A stretch of 64,000 nt of DNA. It comes from Dissophora ornata (Eukaryota; Mortierellomycota; Mortierellomycetes; Mortierellales; Mortierellaceae). This document shows positions 1 to 11,911 of the stretch, in pieces. Every line of letters starts with the position of its first letter. Within the stretch, counting starts at the first letter, position 1. The stretch lies in assembly GCA_025201705.1 (NCBI GenBank), contig MU616617.1, positions 17,570-81,569 of the forward strand, given 5' to 3'. The notes below the pieces were generated by a model that was given only the letters and a program-made list of their open reading frames with translations, was not told where the DNA came from and did not search any database. The position numbers were made by a program, and so were the translations under genes.

Positions 1-251
1 GCCGTACCTGGGGGAAGGGTTCTATAGCCAGTTCAATTGCTCAGGGGATTGCCCTATCGCAGCAACGTGCAGCGTTGGTGGTGGATCAACTGTAGGAGTT
101 AGACTTCGGGCGACCAAGGACACCTAGCTTTCCTTGGCTTTGGGCGAGCAGAGCATTACCATGAATGCTTTATGTGCCTTGGACACAGCACCCTATCAGG
201 AACTGGACATTGACTCTGGACTCTATACTTTTGATTTTTCCAATCAACTAG

Positions 252-1254
252 TCGCATCTTCTACGAGAAGCGTATCTCTGCTGAGGTCGCCGTCGACTCG
301 CTCGGCGACGAGTTCAAGGGTTACGTTTTCCGTATCACCGGAGGTAACGACAAGCAGGGTTTCCCCATGAAGCAGGGTGTCCTCCTCCCCTCGCGTGTCC
401 GCCTTTTGTTGTCCAAGGGTCACTCTTGCTACCGCCCCCGCCGCACTGGCGAGCGCAAGCGCAAGTCTGTCCGTGGATGCATCGTCGGCTCCGACATGTC
501 TGTCCTTTCCGTCACCATCGTTAAGCAGGGTGAGCAGGACCTTCCTGGCCTGACCGACACCACTGTCCCCAAGCGTCTTGGACCCAAGCGCGCCAACAAC
601 ATCCGCAAGTTCTTCGTACGTAACCCTGAAGTGCTGCGAATTCATTTTGTGCAGTTGAAACAGTGAGACAGGATCAGGAGAAACGTGATATCAGGCTGGA
701 GTCGATAGTTTTCGGGACCTGGTGCTTACGTTCTCAGGAGTGATTTTGCCTGATACCATCGCTTTTGGGATACCTCGGTGCAATCAATCGTCATGAATGG
801 CATTCCCGACGAACAGTCTCCCAATACTTCTCGTTTGTTGTACAGGAATGACAGGACAGAACGTCTATCAGGATATTACTTTAGTCATACCGGCAAGCTT
901 GCATATCCTGGTCGGCAGTTATTAATCAATTTCAACACGTTGTTTGTGGATATTCATGGCTATTAGAACTTGACCAAGGATGATGATGTCCGCAAGTTTG
1001 TCATCCGTCGCGAGGTTCAGCCCAAGAACGCCGAGAAGAAGCCTTACACCAAGGCCCCCAAGATCCAGCGCCTGGTCACCCCCGTTGTCCTCCAGCGCAA
1101 GCGCCACATCTTGGCCCTCAAGAAGCGCCGCTCTGAGAACGCTAAGGAGGCCGAGGCCGAGTACAAGGCTCTCATCGCCAAGCGCGTCAAGGAGGCTGCT
1201 GAGAAGCGCCAGGAGATCAAGAAGCGTCGCGCTTCCTCCCTCCACAAGGCTTAA
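252..1254 (+). CDS. RPS6: 40S ribosomal protein S6 (eS6), 5' truncated
   Basis: Component of the small cytosolic ribosomal subunit. Two exons are visible, 252-615 and 967-1254, joined across a GTACGT...ATTAG intron without loss of frame. The translation begins inside the eS6 fold ([18 protein letters not shown]) and contains the family-typical [21 protein letters not shown] and [16 protein letters not shown] stretches. It ends with a Lys/Arg-rich helix and the short tail RASSLHKA. About 216 residues are present, so roughly the first 25 are missing; no MKLN-type start is seen in bases 1-251, which look like intron. The tail is short and has only a small Ser cluster (RRASS), resembling the regulated phosphorylation site of the family. 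Identity is very secure; only the 5' exon lies outside the window. Confidence 0.96.
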
Positions 1255-1615
1255 GTGTATTGTTCTTCTTACATAAAAAACAATCAACAATATCAACTAG
1301 ATCTAATTGCTGGAAACAGTGGCCCACTAAAACCTGAGAAGGAGTTGCTCAGCTTGTCATTAATGATAATGAAAAATCCATGAATGTTTACAGTTGCAGT
1401 ATCCAAGTGGTTGACTCGTCACGTGTAAAAGGCGCTCTTTATTGCTCGTTTACCTTGAGAACTCTCCCTCTTCTTCATTAACCACGCCTCCATCCTACAT
1501 CAATCACTGTCGCCACTCCAGAATTTACCAGTTCCACTGTCACCCTACACTGTAGTGTCTTCCCCTTCATTTTCTGCTTCACGCCCGTTCTAGTCCTGAG
1601 AGCCTCTTTCACAAA

Positions 1616-2742
<1,127 letters not shown>

Positions 2743-2923
2743 GAGCGACTACTGTTGGGATCGATGTCTATTCTCCACAGGCACAGGATCCTTTCGAGAG
2801 AGGCCTTTGTGAAATAAAGGACTTGTTGACCCTCGTTTGCCACCAATTTGATGGCGTATTTGAACGGTGCATTCGTGTTGGTGAACTGGATTGAGATGAC
2901 GCAGCGCGGAAAGACGCTGCTCT

Positions 2924-3879
2924 TTACTTGGAAACGGTGGCAATGCACTCGATCTCGACCAAGACATCCTTGGGGAGACGAGCCACCTCGACGCAGGAGC
3001 GGGCAGGGAGAGCGCCACCAAGACGCTAAATCACATTATATCCAGGTCAGAGACGGAAAACTCGCCATCGTTTCCAAAGCGCATCACGATTTTGGGCGGC
3101 ATTCGTTTACCTTGCCGTAGATCTCATTAACGACAGCAAAGTCGTTCATGCTCTTCACGAACACGGTAGATTTGACGATCTGACCGAAAGAAGAGTTGGA
3201 AGCCTTGAGGACCTCGCCCATGTTTGTCAAGACTTGTTCCTATTTCGATTTGTTTAGGTTTTGTCGAGTGTTTGAGCAATTGGATCCGAGATACCATGAC
3301 TAGCACAATCGTTGTCCGCAACATGCCCGCCTTTTCATTTTCTCTCGGAATATCCATTCACTACTGTCCTGCACTAGCCGGTTTGCCGATTTTTCCCGTC
3401 AATATCGGATCCATTAAACAACGGCAACGTCTTCAACGAAACCTTTTCTTTTTTTTGTTGGGGAATATTTCCTGGGTCCATGGTTGGCGATGAATGAGCA
3501 CATGTTTTTTATCTCATAGGGGGCTTTACAGTCTGCTCCTTGACACCTCCGGCAACGACCTCACCGTTCGCGGGGTTAACAGGGATCGATCCTGAGCAAA
3601 ACACGAAGCCGTTGGCGACAACAGCCTGTGCTATAAGTAGGGGACAATGGATTGGATCAATTGAAGGAACAGTGTTAGGATATAATGACGACTGTGGGAA
3701 AATTTATTGTCTAGCGGCATGGACACAACCGCAAACGAAATGGAAGAGATCGAAAGCGTACAGTAGGGGCCGATGGCGGCAGGGGCATTGGTGGTGTGGA
3801 CAATCTTGTTGACAGTGGTGGACATTGTGCGGAGATGTCCCCGGATTGCGGAGAGGCGGTTAATGGCTACAAGCGACAT
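2924..3879 (-). CDS. RidA/YjgF/UK114 family enamine/imine deaminase (Mmf1-like)
   Basis: Hydrolyses reactive 2-aminoacrylate-type enamines and imines released by PLP enzymes. Four exons on the minus strand (3879-3762, 3630-3530, 3239-3111, 3025-2924) join in frame to 149 residues. Family signatures are [15 protein letters not shown] near the start, [29 protein letters not shown] and the C-terminal [20 protein letters not shown]. The conserved Arg of PARSCV binds the substrate carboxylate in known members. The first ~18 residues ([18 protein letters not shown]) are basic and lack acidic residues, so they may be a mitochondrial presequence as in yeast Mmf1; a second Met at position 19 could give a cytosolic form. 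Both are inference. It is followed on the same strand by the acetyltransferase gene. Confidence 0.93.
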
Positions 3880-4039
3880 TATGTCTTTCGCTGATGTGGA
3901 TGAGAGGGGAGTGGGAGAGAAAGAGTTGTTTTTTTATTTCCTAGGATGTACCGTTCTTCTATCGCGACGCGGACGTGTTTCAGGGCGTTATTGCAGACAG
4001 GTTTACTGGCGGGTTGATTGCACGGCCATGCATCCGTTC

Positions 4040-4591
4040 TCACATGAGAGTTGTGCTCTTTCCATCAATGCCCTCACCATCCCTCGCAAGCCTGGTTAAT
4101 ACCTCGCCATCGACCCTCATCGTCTGCCATTCTTCCATCACCACTGCTCCCAGTGACTTGTAGAACTGGATACTAGGCTCGTTCCACTTCAACACCGCCC
4201 ACTCCAGCCGCCCACCGTTCATCTCCACCACCTCTCTTGCCAGCTCTCCTAGCAGTCGTTTTCCAATCCTTTTGCCCCTCGCTGACTCCTTTACAAACAA
4301 GTCCTCGAGGTAAATCCCGCCTCGACCACGCCATGTCGAGTAGTTTGTGAAATAAAGAGCGAGTCCCACAGGTTCCGGAGATTCAGGGGTAAACGCCAAC
4401 AAACAAGACGCCAAGTTCTGAGAGGTCGGGTGGGGGGGTGTGAAACGAAGGGTGTTGAGGAGAGAGGTCTCGGTGGCCTCAACGGTTGATGGCGGCTCCT
4501 TCTCGTACTTTGCGAGTTCGTGGATGAGCGAGAGGATAGACCCGACGTCCGAGGGTGTCGCTGGACGGACTGTCACTTGTGCTGGCGGCAT
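4040..4591 (-). CDS. GNAT acetyltransferase, spermidine/spermine N1-acetyltransferase-like
   Basis: Single-exon gene of 183 residues. It matches the SSAT/thialysine acetyltransferase branch of GNAT enzymes, which move acetyl from acetyl-CoA to a primary amine. Visible signatures are an N-terminal VRPATPSDVGSILSLIHELAKYEK, the strand YLEDLFVKESARGKRIGKRL with the acetyl-CoA pyrophosphate loop R-G-K-R-I-G (residues 105-110), and LKWNEPSIQFYKSLGA (about 134-149) including the conserved Asn and the Tyr acid candidate. Compared with SSAT it has an insertion (HPTSQNLASC) and an extended C-terminus (ARDGEGIDGKSTTLM). Substrate is inferred only; polyamines or thialysine are the likely choices. It sits head to tail between the RidA and chitin deacetylase genes. 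Confidence 0.9.
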   Translation of the reverse strand: MPPAQVTVRPATPSDVGSILSLIHELAKYEKEPPSTVEATETSLLNTLRFTPPHPTSQNLASCLLAFTPESPEPVGLALYFTNYSTWRGRGGIYLEDLFVKESARGKRIGKRLLGELAREVVEMNGGRLEWAVLKWNEPSIQFYKSLGAVVMEEWQTMRVDGEVLTRLARDGEGIDGKSTTLM

Positions 4592-4863
4592 TTTTTGTTG
4601 TCGGTGAGTTTTTTTCTTGTTGTGGGAAAGTAGGAACTGGAAAGGGAAGGGAAGAGGGACAGAGAACAGGGGAAGATGGCTATTTTACGTTGGTCAAGGA
4701 ATAGTAGCATGACTCACTTGGGTAAACGAGTGCGTTTCAGTAATTTACTGTTTTCGGTTATGTGGACGTGAGAAAACTACAAAATGTGGTGTACAATTTC
4801 GAAAATGATGGCGCTACATAAGCTACGGCACAAGGTTCATACCCTGGATAACAAAAAAAAATC

Positions 4864-6420
4864 CTACAACATCTGGACAAGACCTGCCACAGCAGCAGCG
4901 ACAACAACGCCCAAACCACTCGTCATCCACAACGAATCAGCAGCCAATCTCTCTCCGGCGCTCTTACTCGAGCTTGTGGTCGATGTTGGCAACGGAGTTG
5001 CCGAACTTGTCGTCGTCACCGCAGTATCTGTGAACGTGCAGTTCGAGCTTGTGCACAAGCACTGTGCCGCAATAGGATCCCACCACTCCATTGCGCAGTT
5101 GGCTGGGACGGGCGTGCGGTATCCAGTCTGGCCCGCTGTAATAACACGCGGAGGAACCGGTGTTGTGACTGACGGCTGCGTCGTAGGGCATCCATAGCAG
5201 GTCGACCATGGTCCATCTACAAAGTTACAGGCCTGGAGCACGCCTTTATCGATGGTACCCGAGTTTGTATCATCCAATCCGTTGCAGATCTCCTTGCCCA
5301 CAGCTGGCAAGGTGCACTTCATGTAAGACTGAGCCGCCAGTTGAGATGCAGGGACTGGGTTCTGCATCCATTGCAACAGCTGCTGGTTGGTCACGAACCA
5401 CACATCTTGCTGAGCCGCGGCCCATGCAAAGAAGTCGTTATACATCGCTGTGGAGTTGCCGACATGGACCGGATGCAAATAAATACCGAAGGGCTGGCGT
5501 GTTCCCTGGTAATGCCTGTTGAAGTTACTCTTGAGCCACGTGGCGACAACGTCGGTTGATCCGCTCAACTGTGCATCCATCACGTAGGCGTTGGCAGTGG
5601 GGAGGTCGCTGTCCATGATGGCATGCATGGGGATCTCCCACATGCCGGGCGAGGAGATGGTCTGGTTACAGATGCCATTCCAGCAGTCGTTGGCGACACC
5701 AAAGTCCAAGGTGTAGGGCCAATAGGCATCGGTGGGGACGGCCGATGTCGAGGATTCATATAGGAATTTCTCTTGCGCGAGGATGTCGAAGGTCGACTTG
5801 GAGTAGTTCAGGAACGGGGCACGGAAGCCAGCCATCTTGGCGAAGGGGATACCCGAGAACGCGTTGATGGCCAAGCGGTTGCCAATGATCTCGTCTACAA
5901 ATAGAAAAAGATGATGATGGTTAGAAGCCATAAAAGGATAAAACGTGAACCAGGGAGGGAGCGCAGAACACGCGTTCGACAAGAAGAGAATTTCTCTCTC
6001 TCTCTCCGTGCGCGTTTGTGAAACGAGATTCTTACCGGCAGGTGGATCTCCAGGGTGGGTCATGGTATGATCCGCAACCTCATTGCCAGCAGCATACCAC
6101 TGCTGGATCAATGAAAAGTCGGAATAAAGTGTCTGCGCGAACCATGTGGCCTTTGCAGGGCACCCATTAGGGTTCCTGTGTGGGGTCATAAGCGAGGCTG
6201 CAATTGGAACAGTTGCTGCTTGAACGGCATCGTCAAATGTCAACGTGATGAACTGTGGGACCGTCTTGGGGTCCAAGCCGTTGGGGGGATTGACAGATGG
6301 GCAGACACAGGCGGGGAAGACACACTTTGCGGGGTCGCAGGTGCCAGCTTCAGCACCGGAGAGACCAACGAGGACGAGGACGGACACGGCAGCGGCCAAG
6401 GAAATCGTTGCGAAACGCAT
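4864..6420 (-). CDS. Chitin deacetylase, secreted, probably GPI-anchored (CE4)
   Basis: Removes acetyl groups from cell-wall chitin. Two exons, 6420-6036 and 5894-4864, give 471 residues. The 141-bp intron (donor GTAAGA, acceptor TTTGTAG) is a multiple of three without stops, so an unspliced reading of 518 residues is also open. The signal peptide is residues 1 to about 25. A Cys-rich segment follows, then the NodB fold with motif 1 TFDDA (61-65), the zinc-binding HTMTH (118-122) and RAPF after the intron. C-terminal to this is EICNGLDDTNSGTIDKG, resembling the CNG-DD-(D/N)G metal-binding motif of MopE-type proteins. A Ser/Thr-rich stalk and a hydrophobic tail complete a GPI signal. Splicing at this intron restores the conserved spacing between motifs 2 and 3. 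The family is secure and the anchor is inference. Confidence 0.92.
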   Translation of the reverse strand: MRFATISLAAAVSVLVLVGLSGAEAGTCDPAKCVFPACVCPSVNPPNGLDPKTVPQFITLTFDDAVQAATVPIAASLMTPHRNPNGCPAKATWFAQTLYSDFSLIQQWYAAGNEVADHTMTHPGDPPAGKNLVSQTRTEREREILFLSNACSALPPWFTFYPFMASNHHHLFLFVDEIIGNRLAINAFSGIPFAKMAGFRAPFLNYSKSTFDILAQEKFLYESSTSAVPTDAYWPYTLDFGVANDCWNGICNQTISSPGMWEIPMHAIMDSDLPTANAYVMDAQLSGSTDVVATWLKSNFNRHYQGTRQPFGIYLHPVHVGNSTAMYNDFFAWAAAQQDVWFVTNQQLLQWMQNPVPASQLAAQSYMKCTLPAVGKEICNGLDDTNSGTIDKGVLQACNFVDGPWSTCYGCPTTQPSVTTPVPPRVITAGQTGYRTPVPANCAMEWWDPIAAQCLCTSSNCTFTDTAVTTTSSATPLPTSTTSSSKSAGERLAADSLWMTSGLGVVVAAAVAGLVQML

Positions 6421-7317
6421 CGTCGTATGTGTTGGGATGTATATGGATTTTGAAACTGCGACTATTCGATTGGAAGCAAAAGACAGAAATGCGGTCGAGA
6501 AAATTAGTTATTTTAGATCAGATCAACGTTGGTGCTCAATTCAATTGCTCTCTCTTGTCTTGATTGTCTGCGCACTGAACGCAGGCATCAGGTTGGAACC
6601 GTGCCGGTGGAGAGAGAGGCGGGGCGGGTGTGGTGACAATAGACAATTTCTGAAGAGGAATCCTGATGTCCACAATACGGCCCATTGATATCAGTCCACT
6701 GATCATCAGCCCATCTGCGTTGGTGCGTTACAAGGCGGCAGAACTGATCACAACGATTTTCAAAGAACACTAGCAGCCTGTGCTGCCGAGAGACTATATG
6801 AAAACATGAAAGAGCTTTGTACCTACTAAAATGGCGGGTTCAAGAGCTGCTAGTCAATGTGGGCAAGGATAGGGTGAGCGGACGGAGATCTCTGAGGTGA
6901 TGAGAACTGAAGAGGCGGAAAAGGCGTGAGGTGGAGGGAGAGACGTGGTGCAGAAGAAGTGAAGAAATTAGGAAGGAGGAGTGAGCGAGCGAGCGAAAAA
7001 GTAGGACGTGGGAGTCAGGTCGGTGTTTATATAAATATAACTCAACCAAGCACCAGGAAAGCAGGAAAAGCAAGACAGGGTTACATCCGGGGATAAATGG
7101 CCGCACATTAGGTGCATCCAACACCAACCGGGCGACAGCTGAGGAGGAGGATGGGAATATTGTGAGCGCCGTACCTGGCAAGCAGCGCAGGATAAAAATA
7201 ATGTTTATTTTTACATTTTGTGTCTTGTGTCTCGTTGTGCCTTTTGTGGGGGTGTATTTTTAGGGGAACGAGGGGCGGCACCGCATTTTTTTCTCTCTTC
7301 TCCTTTCCAAAATGTGT

Positions 7318-7485
7318 TCACCGAAACCCCGCCATTGTACGGATGGAAGCCTTAGGAATACTCTTTTCTGCCGTGAGAACTTGTGGTGTGATTATCTCTT
7401 CGCGCAAGGAGACATGGATGACCATGGCGGCAAAGAATAGGAAGATGAGGCCGCAAAAATAGCTCGCCGTCGTGATCTTTCCTTT
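7318..7485 (-). CDS. Possible last exon of a small single-pass membrane protein
   Basis: Unrecognised. After a GACAG acceptor-like site, 55 codons run to a TGA. The stretch reads as a short basic lead (KGKITTAS), a hydrophobic segment (YFCGLIFLFFAAMVIHV) long enough for one membrane span, and a polar tail with EEIITPQVLTAEKS. This organisation is protein-like and lacks the low-complexity bias of the surroundings. I could not find an upstream exon with matching phase: an ATG-bearing stretch near 7597-7560 does not splice cleanly to it. It may be a real small gene, a decayed one or chance. Confidence 0.25.
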   Translation of the reverse strand, partial: KGKITTASYFCGLIFLFFAAMVIHVSLREEIITPQVLTAEKSIPKASIRTMAGFR

Positions 7486-8004
7486 CTGTCAAACGAAAAT
7501 ATGGCGAACTATAGGCCGCGCCCTCCCCCTCCTCCGCTTTCCCTCTCGGTAATGCCACAGATGGGTTGGGTCATGTCCGACATTTTGGAGTGCATAATGA
7601 AAATATAAGTGGACGATCAAGTATGAAAAAATAGCGGAAACCATGTGTCAGCTTGCGATCGCTATCTTTACGCCCAGGCAAACCCAATTTACCAGCGCAC
7701 TTTATTGGTTTGTTCCATGCATCCAGGATATACTACTAGGCGCAACATACGATGGACAGCAAAAAACCATGCACTGCACGCCTCCACCCGACAATCATGC
7801 GTAAACTCCCTCTTTCATCCTTCACCAGCTCTTTCGCAAATGTACCCCAGCGTTTGCTAAACTCCACGTCATCCTCATTTCTGTAGATTCCATCGTCTCC
7901 AAATAGCGCAGATCTAAACGCACTGTGTGCATGAGCATTGATCCACACGCTGGGGGTGTGGAGAAGTATCTTTTCAAAATCTCTTGATGCGTTGGTTTTT
8001 AGTG

Positions 8005-8110
8005 TTAGCGCTCGACCAGCCTTTCCCCTTGATCCTTCAGAAGTTTCATGATGACGAAGAGCGTTGCTGGGTTCTTGAGATTGGAGAGCCGATCCCCAAC
8101 GAACGTAAAG
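8005..8110 (-). pseudogene. Possible decayed coding fragment (unidentified)
   Basis: Following a CCAACCAG acceptor-like site, the minus strand reads FTFVGDRLSNLKNPATLF and then an amphipathic VIMKLLKDQGERLVER before TAA. Composition resembles a helical protein C-terminus. Upstream the same frame contains a TGA only a few codons away, and no convincing 5' exons are seen between 8130 and 8720, so this is at best a remnant. No family recognised. Confidence 0.2.
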
Positions 8111-9249
8111 CTGGTTGGGGGTCAGACGACCTGCCTCCGTCTTTTGATTCGAAGTACGCTCTCAAATTTCATGGTTCCATGATGAGGCTAGAAAACAAAA
8201 CCTGGCAGTTTTAGGAAGTCAGGCATATCCTGCCAAAAATCACACCATGATGGTAATAGTGTGAGATGGAGCATAGCCAAGGGGCCTTTTCTGAGGTGAA
8301 GTGTTTGTTTTGATCGCACAGAGAAAACGACAAAGGATCAAGATGATGCAGCTCTCCACCAGCAAACCACCTTGCACATTAACATGCAGCTTTGCGTGGT
8401 GACGAGCGTCCAATGCACTGCAAGAGCTATCCAAAAAAGCATACAGCAATTATTCCTTCCAAGTAAAGATTTCCAGAGATATCTTAATCAGGCCTAACAA
8501 CAGCAACGTCGTCAGGAGCGTTAGGAAGAGAAAAATAGTGGAGGTAGCTTTACTGCTCTTACGCCAAATGCGGCGACGGTCCCAGGGCTTCTGGACTTTC
8601 TTTTATTCCGAGAGGGGGAAGGAGGAAGGCGCAAACTGCAGCCATTAATCACCATCTGGACTAATAGCTGGCAGCAGTGACAGCTTACCTTACAGCAAAC
8701 AAACCAATACAAACAGCGAGGCATGCCGTGCCCCGGACCTATGGTCGGTCGCGGGGAAAGTAAAGCGGACTTGCATCTTGCTCACCCTGCATACATGCCT
8801 GTAAGTCGCCCTCCGTTTTGTCTGCAAGGATTGTCAGGTTCCAGACCCTTTGCGCTTCGACCGCATGCATCTTCTTCCCGTTGTATTAAAACTTTCTTTT
8901 TTTATGAACTGATGGAGAACTTCAAAAAGCATAGACACAATCTACGTATCGTTCATTTTACATTCGCGCCCTTTGTTGTCCCATGCATCCTTTCTTCCAT
9001 CTTTCAGTATCTGTCCATCACGTTGATGTATTCCGCCAGAAGGTCCTCCATCTCCTTTTTTTTGGGTCATCCTCGTAATCTTACCGCACGTTTCGTCAGG
9101 CACAAGGACAAGGCTCGAGTTCAGTTGAATTGTGTGCCTGAACCTTGTTTCTTCGTATAAAATCTCCCCTTCTCCGGTGTTCCTTCGCAGCTGCTTTCAC
9201 AAACGCACACTTTTTTTTGACTTCCTCACTTCTCACTCATTCCTCGACA

Positions 9250-11829
9250 ATGAGCATTGCCATTGACATTGCAGCAATGGAACAGCAACAGCATGAGCAG
9301 CAGCAACAACAACCCGGGGAGCCGAGACAACAAAAACAGAGCGCGGTCCTTATTCCAGAGTTGGCATTTTTGATTCAACAGCATCTGCAGCCACACGACC
9401 TGGCGATCGCGTCTCGAGTGTGCAGGAACTGGCAGGAGGCATGGACGCCATTTCTCTACTACACAGTCCGATACCACCATCACCACCACTACCATAGCTC
9501 TCGTCAACAAAACTGTCATCAATATTCACTAACTGCAGGACGTAACCAGAGGCCCACAGAGTCAACACGGATTGTGGTGCCGTTTTTGAACCTAGAGAAG
9601 TATGGACCGTGGATCAAGGTTCTGGAGATGTCCAATCTGGTCGTTGCTCAACATCAATCGCCGTGTTCGTGCCGCCTAGGCACTCCACCAGCAGCAGCTA
9701 CAACATCCCGCACCTCAACTGCAACGGCATCCTCAACGGCGGCTTTGTGCTCTTGTCCGCCAATCGTACAGGATCATCTGCTCCAACTACAGAGCTGTAA
9801 CAGCCTCAGCTTGACACAACTGGATATCTCCAAAACGGTAATGAGTCTCGAAAGACTTGATGAACTGTTGGGCGCAGTACCGATGCTCAAGGTCTTCAAG
9901 TTTGAAGTTGTCAACAAGATCGAGTCCTCTTCGTCCACAACAGCAGGAGGCTCTCACGTAAGGAGTAGAACCCATAGCGGCGGATCATCATCTTTGGCAG
10001 GCACTGTGAGCCGTGGATACATGCAACAACACCAATCGAATCTGCTTCTCAAGAAGCCCAAAAAAACCAACCTGGAAGGATTGGAACAAGAGGTGATCAG
10101 GACTATTGCTCGGAGGTTATCGAGTCACTTGGAGCGACTCGAGCTGGTGTTCTCGGTCACGGGCACAGTAGTATTGTCGGCGCTCGAGGAGCTATTTGCA
10201 AATTGCGGCGCTAAGCTGAAGGCGCTTTCATTGACGAGGGCAGAGATTTGTCAGAAGGATTACACAAGAGAGTGGAATGTCTCGTACCAGGCTGAGATTG
10301 CAGCGTTGCTGGCGAGTCTCTCGGGGACTTCGGTATCCTCACCGTCTCATGCAGTGGCAGCAGCAACAGGACTAGCGTCTTATTCCACCGCGAGCTCTTC
10401 ACCGGCTACAATGTCAACGTCCTCTTCATCCTCTTCCATCTCTTCAGCATACTCAACATCCGCCTCCTCGACTACGTCATCGGCGCCGCACACCCAATCT
10501 AAAGCGGTGCCTGTACTTGAATCCCTGTCCCTGCATTCATGTGCGGTTGAAGACCGCGAATTCGCCTGGCTCCTGAAACACGCCCCTGGACTGCGAGAAC
10601 TCTGCCTCCACGACTGCCGAAAGTTGGATCGACAGATCGTACACTCCATCCTGGCGTACACTCCCCTTCTCGAAACATTATCATTGACCTCGGTCCCTCT
10701 TCTCCATGTGGACGGTCTGCAGCAGCTTTTCAGAACCACCGCTGTAGCATCTGAATCAACAACAGCAATAGCCACAGCATCACCAAGTCACCCAGGCCTG
10801 CAACTGAAGAATGTTCGGATGGCGTACATGCTCCAGCTGGACGACAATGTTATGAAGACCCTTGCCGAGCACCAGGGTCCCAGTCTTGTGAAACTCTCGC
10901 TTCAATGGTGCCCCCATGTGACGGACGAAGGCATCATCCCTATTTTCCAGCACTGTGAAAGATTACAGGATCTTAGTTTGTGCCTTTCGAAACCAACGCT
11001 CAACATCTTCAAGGATCTTACTGAAGTGTCAGAAACGGGGCCGGGAACAGGGGCGCAGATGAAACGACTTTGGGCGTGTGCTCAAACGCTGGAACGACTC
11101 GAGATTGGCGGACAAATGTTTGTAAATCGAATCCGTACCAGTAGCGAGCAACTGCATCCGCAGCTCTACCACCACATGTCTCCCAACCCACATAATATCC
11201 GAAACGGATCCTCACGCGAAACTGTGCAAGGCAGTGTTGGCATTTCCAGCTCTGGAACCAACTCTTCAAACATCATCCGGGACCCCTACACGATCGCGCA
11301 TCACCAGGGATACCCTATGTACCATCTCCGCTGGTACAGCCAGTTTAGTGATCCGTTCCGTGAACTCCAAGCCCAACTCGAGACCCTGCCACAACTGACA
11401 CACCTAGGGATCCCCGCCAAGGGAATTGAGCATCTGATCCGAAGGGGATTTGGTCCAACGGTCCAGCTTCGGTCTTTGGCATTATTGAATCAGCAGGGCC
11501 GAGTCTGGAGCCCTGAAGAGGTAGAAGAGATGCTGAGGCACATACCGACATTACGCAGATTGTACTGCGAGAAGAACACAATCTTGCCGTCCTCAGTACC
11601 GGAGGTGACGTGGGCGACGCTCCCATCTCGAGGGTCGGCAGCGTCGACAACGACAGTAACGGCAACAGCGAAGGTGGCTTCATATTATAACAAGAACAGC
11701 GATGTTAGTCGAGAGAGGGATGGTGGCCCGTTCGCGGTGTATAGAAGACAGGGGGCGATGATGAAGTTGCTGCAGGAACATCACGTAGAACTGGTGCAGC
11801 TGTCATCCACCTCGGCCTCGGGCATGTGA
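9250..11829 (+). CDS. F-box/leucine-rich-repeat protein
   Basis: Likely substrate receptor of an SCF ubiquitin ligase. Single exon of 859 residues. The first Met in good context is at 9250; the open frame upstream has no plausible ATG. A Gln/Glu-rich start (residues ~10-30) precedes an F-box-like helix pair (LIPELAFLIQQHLQPHDLAIASRVCRNW, ~35-62). Low-complexity His and Ser/Thr tracts interrupt the chain. Degenerate LRRs follow, e.g. LESLSLHSCAVEDREFAWLL, LRELCLHDCRKLDRQIV, LVKLSLQWCPHVTDEGIIPIF and LRSLALLNQQG. The second half contains regularly spaced L-x-x-L-x-L motifs of the RNI-like fold. Substrate unknown. It ends 82 bp from the stop of the convergent methyltransferase gene. Confidence is high for an F-box/LRR architecture, lower for the exact F-box edges. 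Confidence 0.85.
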   Translation: MSIAIDIAAMEQQQHEQQQQQPGEPRQQKQSAVLIPELAFLIQQHLQPHDLAIASRVCRNWQEAWTPFLYYTVRYHHHHHYHSSRQQNCHQYSLTAGRNQRPTESTRIVVPFLNLEKYGPWIKVLEMSNLVVAQHQSPCSCRLGTPPAAATTSRTSTATASSTAALCSCPPIVQDHLLQLQSCNSLSLTQLDISKTVMSLERLDELLGAVPMLKVFKFEVVNKIESSSSTTAGGSHVRSRTHSGGSSSLAGTVSRGYMQQHQSNLLLKKPKKTNLEGLEQEVIRTIARRLSSHLERLELVFSVTGTVVLSALEELFANCGAKLKALSLTRAEICQKDYTREWNVSYQAEIAALLASLSGTSVSSPSHAVAAATGLASYSTASSSPATMSTSSSSSSISSAYSTSASSTTSSAPHTQSKAVPVLESLSLHSCAVEDREFAWLLKHAPGLRELCLHDCRKLDRQIVHSILAYTPLLETLSLTSVPLLHVDGLQQLFRTTAVASESTTAIATASPSHPGLQLKNVRMAYMLQLDDNVMKTLAEHQGPSLVKLSLQWCPHVTDEGIIPIFQHCERLQDLSLCLSKPTLNIFKDLTEVSETGPGTGAQMKRLWACAQTLERLEIGGQMFVNRIRTSSEQLHPQLYHHMSPNPHNIRNGSSRETVQGSVGISSSGTNSSNIIRDPYTIAHHQGYPMYHLRWYSQFSDPFRELQAQLETLPQLTHLGIPAKGIEHLIRRGFGPTVQLRSLALLNQQGRVWSPEEVEEMLRHIPTLRRLYCEKNTILPSSVPEVTWATLPSRGSAASTTTVTATAKVASYYNKNSDVSRERDGGPFAVYRRQGAMMKLLQEHHVELVQLSSTSASGM

Positions 11830-11911
11830 GATAGTCTAGAAATAATGCATTAAAGATTTGATGGCTGGCGAAGAAGCCAAAATATATTATGTAACTGTCT
11901 ATGATAGTCAC

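Larger units (their letters stand above)
6421..9249. other. Long intergenic stretch, no secure gene
   Basis: Nearly 2.8 kb between the chitin deacetylase start and the F-box gene start. It contains CT-rich runs, a TATA-like TTTATATAAATATAA near 7026 and several short open frames without family features. Two minus-strand patches read like protein: 7318-7485 and 8005-8110, listed separately. The last 300 bp are pyrimidine-rich and probably serve as promoter and leader of the F-box gene. Confidence 0.6.

Noticed and set aside
6840..7181. 113-codon minus-strand frame rich in Leu and Ser
   Set aside because: Low-complexity translation of a CT-rich promoter-like stretch; no signature.
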